From: JAQVYV01 sp964507305
GTDB taxonomy: Bacteria; Bacillota; Clostridia; Saccharofermentanales; UBA5734
DNA: 26,176 nt
Direction of reading: 5' to 3'
NCBI GenBank assembly: GCA_964507305.1
Contig: CAZDPQ010000026.1
Span: 1-26,176 of the forward strand
In this document: positions 23,143 to 26,176 of the stretch, piece by piece
How the letters are laid out: each line of letters begins with the position of its first letter
Position numbering within the stretch: position 1 is the first letter of the stretch
Translations under genes and position numbers: made by a program
Notes under the pieces: generated by a model
Seen by the model: the letters and a program-made list of their open reading frames with translations, nothing else
Databases searched by the model: none
What the model was told of the DNA's origin: nothing

Positions 23143-23208
23143 AATCATCCCGGACCCCGATCGCATCGAAGGATCGGATCCGGGATGATTTTTCGGGGAT
23201 GATTTTTC
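23143..23208 (+). terminator. Terminator of the nucleoside ABC operon, with duplicated 3' arm
   Basis: Stem AATCATCCCGGA / TCCGGGATGATT (12 bp) extended by a bulge and CCGATC/GATCGG, followed by a run of five Ts (23189-23193). The segment GGGATGATTTTTC is directly repeated right after, at about 23182-23194 and 23196-23208. Confidence 0.85.
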
Positions 23209-23221
23209 AAAGGAAACGTCT

Positions 23222-23416
23222 TCAGTCCTTCTTGCGTCTTGTCGAGATGTGGAAGGGGAGGTACAGGGGGCAGACCCCGGCGACTGCCGTCACGAGCGGG
23301 ATCAGTCCCAGCAATCCAAGCCATTTGAGGCCTCCCTGCAGCAGGAAGAAAAGGCTGAATAACAGTACAGCGATGATGATACGGATGATACGGTCAACGG
23401 TTCCTACATTTTTCAT
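23222..23416 (-). CDS. Small DUF2892-family membrane protein
   Basis: 64 residues with two hydrophobic segments. It opens MKNVGTVDRIIRIIIAVLL and continues LKWLGLLGLIPLVTAVAGVCPLYLPF, matching the DUF2892 (YgaP-like membrane domain) pattern: 'N.g..DR.iR...g', then 'G..gliplltg..g.CPly..lgi'. The Cys-Pro is typical of the family; function is unknown, though relatives are often fused to or near rhodanese domains, absent here. I chose ATG 23416; a GTG at 23425 would add three residues. Neither has a strong ribosome site. It stands alone between the ABC operon and the GH95 gene, on the opposite strand to both. Confidence 0.8.
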   Translation of the reverse strand: MKNVGTVDRIIRIIIAVLLFSLFFLLQGGLKWLGLLGLIPLVTAVAGVCPLYLPFHISTRRKKD

Positions 23417-23483
23417 TTCAGACACCAGCTTTCATCAGGGTCGTGCGCCGGCAGGTTTTGCCTGCAGGCAAGCTTATGATGTC

Positions 23484-23527
23484 TTGATTCTATAAGGTTT
23501 TACACGTAATATCCGTGATAATATCAC
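23484..23527 (+). promoter_or_regulatory. Candidate promoter and operator upstream of the GH95 gene
   Basis: TTGATT (23484-23489), 17 bases, TAATAT (23507-23512). Immediately downstream is the palindrome GTGATA-A-TATCAC (23515-23527), 6-bp arms around one base, where a repressor would block transcription. A second perfect palindrome, TTGCCTGCAGGCAA, lies upstream at 23458-23471. Confidence 0.4.
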
Positions 23528-23630
23528 ATATCGCCCTGCTGCAATAAAATGCTATGGTGCATTCATCCGATGGATGTTATCTTGATAAAGGATGAAAGAT
23601 TCACCGGTGTTATGCCGCAGGAGGTGCCGC

Positions 23631-25880
23631 ATGAGGTTACTGTATCGAAACGCAGCCGGGAAATGGACCGAAGCCCTTCCTCTGGGGAACGGTCACCTGG
23701 GCGCGATGGTCTACGGGGGAGCCGGCGGCACGTTTGACCTGTCGGAAAACACCTGCTGGTCCGGAGAGCCGCCTGTCAGAAGCATCGGGGAAAAGGCCGC
23801 CGGCGCCATGGCACAGGCAAGGGCACTGATCATGGAAAACCGGTTTGACCGGGCGGATGAATGGCTGGCGGAATGCCTGGGAACCAAGGAAAATTACGGC
23901 ACGCAGCTGCCGATGGGCCGGTTCGGGTTCGCGCTTCCGGAACATCTGACGCTGACCGAACGCTCGCTCGACCTGGAGACGGGGATCGCCGCCGATATTT
24001 TCACTGAAAATAGCACAATATTTCTGCGCGAAAGCTTTATCTCCAATAAGGATAAAGTCCTGTGCTCCCGGATCACGGCCGGCGGCCGGCCTCTGCCGGA
24101 AATCACCGTCAGTTTGGACGGTCGTTCGAATCCCCATGTCCTTGCGGTATCGCCCGATGGGCTCCGTGTGTCGGGCAAAGCGGTCGAATCCCTTCACAGC
24201 GATGGCAGGAGCGGGACCCGTTTCGCAATCGATCTGCGGATCGTGACAGACGGGAAAAGCGTTCCATCCGGCAACACGGTCCGGATCACCGGCAGCATGT
24301 ACTGTGAGTGCCATCTGGCGGCAGCGACCGGCATGCAGGGGCCTGATCCGGAGGAAGCGGCGCGGTCTCTGGCGGAAGCGGCGGTCCGGACGGGCTGGGA
24401 AGCCATCGCGCGGGATCATCGCACCATCCATTCCGAAGCCATGAACCGCTGCACGCTCCATCTGCCGGCGAATTCCAACTCCGCGCTGCCCACCGACGAA
24501 AGGATCCGCCGATTCCGCGATGATCCGTCGGACCATGACCTGACCGCCCTCCTGTTTCAATACGGGCGCTATCTCCTCTATAATTCTTCCATGCCGGACT
24601 CCCTGCTTCCCGCCGCCCTCCAGGGCGTGTGGAACGACGACCGCGCATGCCGGATGGAGTGGACGGACGACATGCACCTTGACATCAACACGCAGCTCAA
24701 TTACTGGTCTTCCCACGCTACCGGCCTCGGAGACTGCAGCATCCCCCTGTTCCGATGGCTTCTCGGCACGTTGTACCCGAGCGGCAGGCGGACGGCGAAG
24801 GAGCTGTACGGCGCCGACGGATTTGCCGCGCATACGGTATCGAACGCCTACGGCTATACGGCGCCCGGCTGGGGGATTCCATGGGGATTCCATGTCTCAG
24901 GCGGCGCCTGGCTGGCGACCCATGTATGGGAACATTACCGGTACACCAATGACCGCGATTTTCTGAAAAAACATTTCCCCGTACTCCTCGATTCGCTGAA
25001 ATTCCTGGCCTCGCTCCTGATGGATGATCCCGTCACCGGGGAGTCCGTCATCGTCCCGTCCTATTCCCCGGAAAACATGTTTCTGCATAACGGCAAGGGG
25101 CACTGCGTGACGAAAGGCGCAGCCATCGACATGCTGATTCTGGATGAGCTTTGCGATATCGTGACACGATGCAGCGAGATCCTGGATCATCACGATGATT
25201 TTACCGGAACGATCCGGGAGATCCGGTCAAAAACCGCCGGCTTCAGGATCGGAAAGCACGGACAGCTGCAGGAATGGTTCGACGATTACGACGAATATTG
25301 GCCGGATCACCGGCACATGAGCCACCTGCTCTCGCTATATCCCTTTTATCGGATCACCCCGGAAACCACGCCGCAGCTTGCCGCCGCCGCGGCAAAAACC
25401 CTGGAACGGAGACTGGCGGCCGGCGCGGAGGACATCCTTACGTGCAACTGGTCGGTGACCCTGCTGATCCTTTATTACGCTGCCCTGGAGAGAGGCGATG
25501 ACGCCCTGACCTATATCCAGGCCATCATCAGCCGCCTCAGCCGGCCCAACCTGATGATCACGCACAGCGGCGGCATCTACGAACTGGACGGAAACACGGG
25601 CTTCACCGCCGGGACCGCCCTGATGTTCCTGCAATGCAAAAACGACGCTCTTTATATCATACCCGCTTTGCCCGGAAGCATCCGGCAAGGCCGTTTCGAC
25701 GGAATGGTTGCGGAGCACGGTCATACGGTCAGCGCGGATTGGGACCTGGATGCCGGCCGGGTCGACGCGGAGCTGACCGGAAATCTGGATGAGAACGTCA
25801 CGATCCGCTGCCTGGGCCGCGAGAAGATGATCCGCGTCCGGAAAGGCCGGACGGTGAAAATCCGGTTCCGTACCGAATAG
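23631..25880 (+). CDS. Glycoside hydrolase family 95 (alpha-L-fucosidase-like)
   Basis: 749 residues, normal GH95 length, no signal peptide, so cytoplasmic. GH95 enzymes invert and mostly release alpha-1,2-linked L-fucose (some L-galactose). Evidence: N-terminal NAAGKWTEALPLGNGHLGAMVYGG; HVSGGAWLATHVWEHYRYTNDRDFL; SPENMF with the likely general acid Glu481; HRHMSHLLSLYPF; and the C-terminal YELDGNTGFTAG with Asp653. The segment that normally reads Asn-x-Asn reads D351-I-N353 (then TQLNYW). The ATG at 23631 has AGGAGGTG upstream. No sugar transporter or fucose-pathway gene is adjacent, so the true substrate is uncertain. Ends at a bidirectional terminator shared with tRNA-Pro. Confidence 0.92.
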   Translation: MRLLYRNAAGKWTEALPLGNGHLGAMVYGGAGGTFDLSENTCWSGEPPVRSIGEKAAGAMAQARALIMENRFDRADEWLAECLGTKENYGTQLPMGRFGFALPEHLTLTERSLDLETGIAADIFTENSTIFLRESFISNKDKVLCSRITAGGRPLPEITVSLDGRSNPHVLAVSPDGLRVSGKAVESLHSDGRSGTRFAIDLRIVTDGKSVPSGNTVRITGSMYCECHLAAATGMQGPDPEEAARSLAEAAVRTGWEAIARDHRTIHSEAMNRCTLHLPANSNSALPTDERIRRFRDDPSDHDLTALLFQYGRYLLYNSSMPDSLLPAALQGVWNDDRACRMEWTDDMHLDINTQLNYWSSHATGLGDCSIPLFRWLLGTLYPSGRRTAKELYGADGFAAHTVSNAYGYTAPGWGIPWGFHVSGGAWLATHVWEHYRYTNDRDFLKKHFPVLLDSLKFLASLLMDDPVTGESVIVPSYSPENMFLHNGKGHCVTKGAAIDMLILDELCDIVTRCSEILDHHDDFTGTIREIRSKTAGFRIGKHGQLQEWFDDYDEYWPDHRHMSHLLSLYPFYRITPETTPQLAAAAAKTLERRLAAGAEDILTCNWSVTLLILYYAALERGDDALTYIQAIISRLSRPNLMITHSGGIYELDGNTGFTAGTALMFLQCKNDALYIIPALPGSIRQGRFDGMVAEHGHTVSADWDLDAGRVDAELTGNLDENVTIRCLGREKMIRVRKGRTVKIRFRTE

Positions 25881-25904
25881 CCTGCCGGGCCGCACGGCGA
25901 ATGG

Positions 25905-25940
25905 AAAAACCCTGATGCAAAACGCATCAGGGTTTTCTTT
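25905..25940. terminator. Bidirectional terminator between GH95 gene and tRNA-Pro
   Basis: 13-bp perfect stem AAAACCCTGATGC / GCATCAGGGTTTT with a five-base loop. The Ts after the stem on the plus strand end the GH95 transcript; the five Ts on the minus strand end the tRNA transcript. Confidence 0.9.
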
Positions 25941-26017
25941 TGGTCGGAGTGACAAGACTTGAACTTGCGACCTCTTGCACCCCAAGCAAGCACTCTAGCC
26001 ACCTGAGCTACACCCCG
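25941..26017 (-). tRNA. tRNA-Pro (anticodon GGG)
   Basis: 77 bases including encoded CCA. Acceptor stem CGGGGTG/CACTCCG (one G-U pair), discriminator A, D-arm GCTCAGGTGGCTAGAGT, anticodon stem CTTGC/GCAAG with loop TTGGGGT, so anticodon GGG with G37 as expected for proline, and T-arm containing GTTCAAGTC. Confidence 0.95.
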
Positions 26018-26077
26018 ACTTGTCGCGTGCTCCCTGCGGACCGGAAAACTCTGCCCCGGAGGTGCCGACGGTTTTTT

Positions 26078-26106
26078 ATTGTACACTACGATAATAAAAA
26101 AAACAA
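26078..26106 (-). promoter_or_regulatory. tRNA-Pro promoter
   Basis: Minus-strand TTGTTT (26101-26106), 17 bases, TACAAT (26078-26083), about 60 bases before the mature tRNA 5' end. The remaining DNA to the window edge (26107-26176) is A/T-rich with no supported gene. Confidence 0.6.
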
Positions 26107-26176
26107 GGAGATTCCAAGCAGGGTAAATTGTAATCTTTATTCCCCACAAATCCAGGAAATACGCGTTGCAAACCAC

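Noticed and set aside
25943..26019. tRNA boundaries shifted by two bases (GTCGGGG/CTCCGAC acceptor)
   Set aside because: Those boundaries pair, but give a C discriminator and no CCA; the register 25941-26017 gives discriminator A, encoded CCA and standard spacing to the D-arm.
25721..26176. 151-codon minus-strand frame running off the right edge
   Set aside because: It runs through tRNA-Pro, the shared terminator and the antisense of the GH95 3' end.

Overview
The window is GC-rich (roughly 60% by eye) bacterial chromosome with dense genes on both strands. The gene content fits an anaerobic Gram-positive (Bacillota/Clostridia-like) bacterium: a coenzyme-B12-dependent ribonucleotide reductase with NrdR boxes, BMP-type nucleoside ABC transport, lipobox lipoproteins, strong AGGAGG-type ribosome binding sites, and alternative carboxynorspermidine-type polyamine genes. 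The lineage is an inference. I see no phage, transposon, plasmid or CRISPR sequence.

Layout. 1-191: the 3' end of rsmA (16S rRNA dimethyladenosine transferase). 178-2155 (minus): a uroporphyrinogen-decarboxylase-fold protein of unknown activity, followed by an AraC-type regulator. 2304-2876 (minus): manganese exporter mntP, divergent from dtd (D-aminoacyl-tRNA deacylase, plus). dtd meets the large class II ribonucleotide reductase gene nrdJ (minus) stop to stop; the nrdJ promoter carries two NrdR boxes exactly 31 bp apart. 6666-8968 (minus): tdh-kbl, converting threonine to glycine plus acetyl-CoA. 9192-11552 (plus): carboxynorspermidine dehydrogenase and decarboxylase, i.e. spermidine/norspermidine synthesis. 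11709-14458 (plus): rpsO and pnp, with a GNRA-loop terminator between them and a long stem-loop leader before pnp. 14632-15708: a lipoprotein of lower GC. 15821-17179: an MFS transporter. 17275-23114: deoC, then a four-gene nucleoside ABC importer (lipoprotein, double ATPase, two permeases), a nucleoside uptake and salvage unit. 23222-23416 (minus): a small DUF2892-type membrane protein. 23631-25880: a cytoplasmic GH95 alpha-L-fucosidase-like enzyme. 25941-26017 (minus): tRNA-Pro(GGG) with encoded CCA.

Most of the window is housekeeping and catabolic genes, and I found no convincing new multi-gene system. The best leads are: the unassigned UROD-like/AraC pair, whose usual metal-binding His-x-Cys reads His-Tyr-Asp; a 30-bp tandem repeat coding the C-terminal tail of the nucleoside ABC ATPase; an 18-bp perfect hairpin between binding-protein and ATPase genes; structured leaders before rpsO and pnp; an active-site Asn-to-Asp change in the GH95 enzyme; and a Dtd with an altered SQFTL motif.
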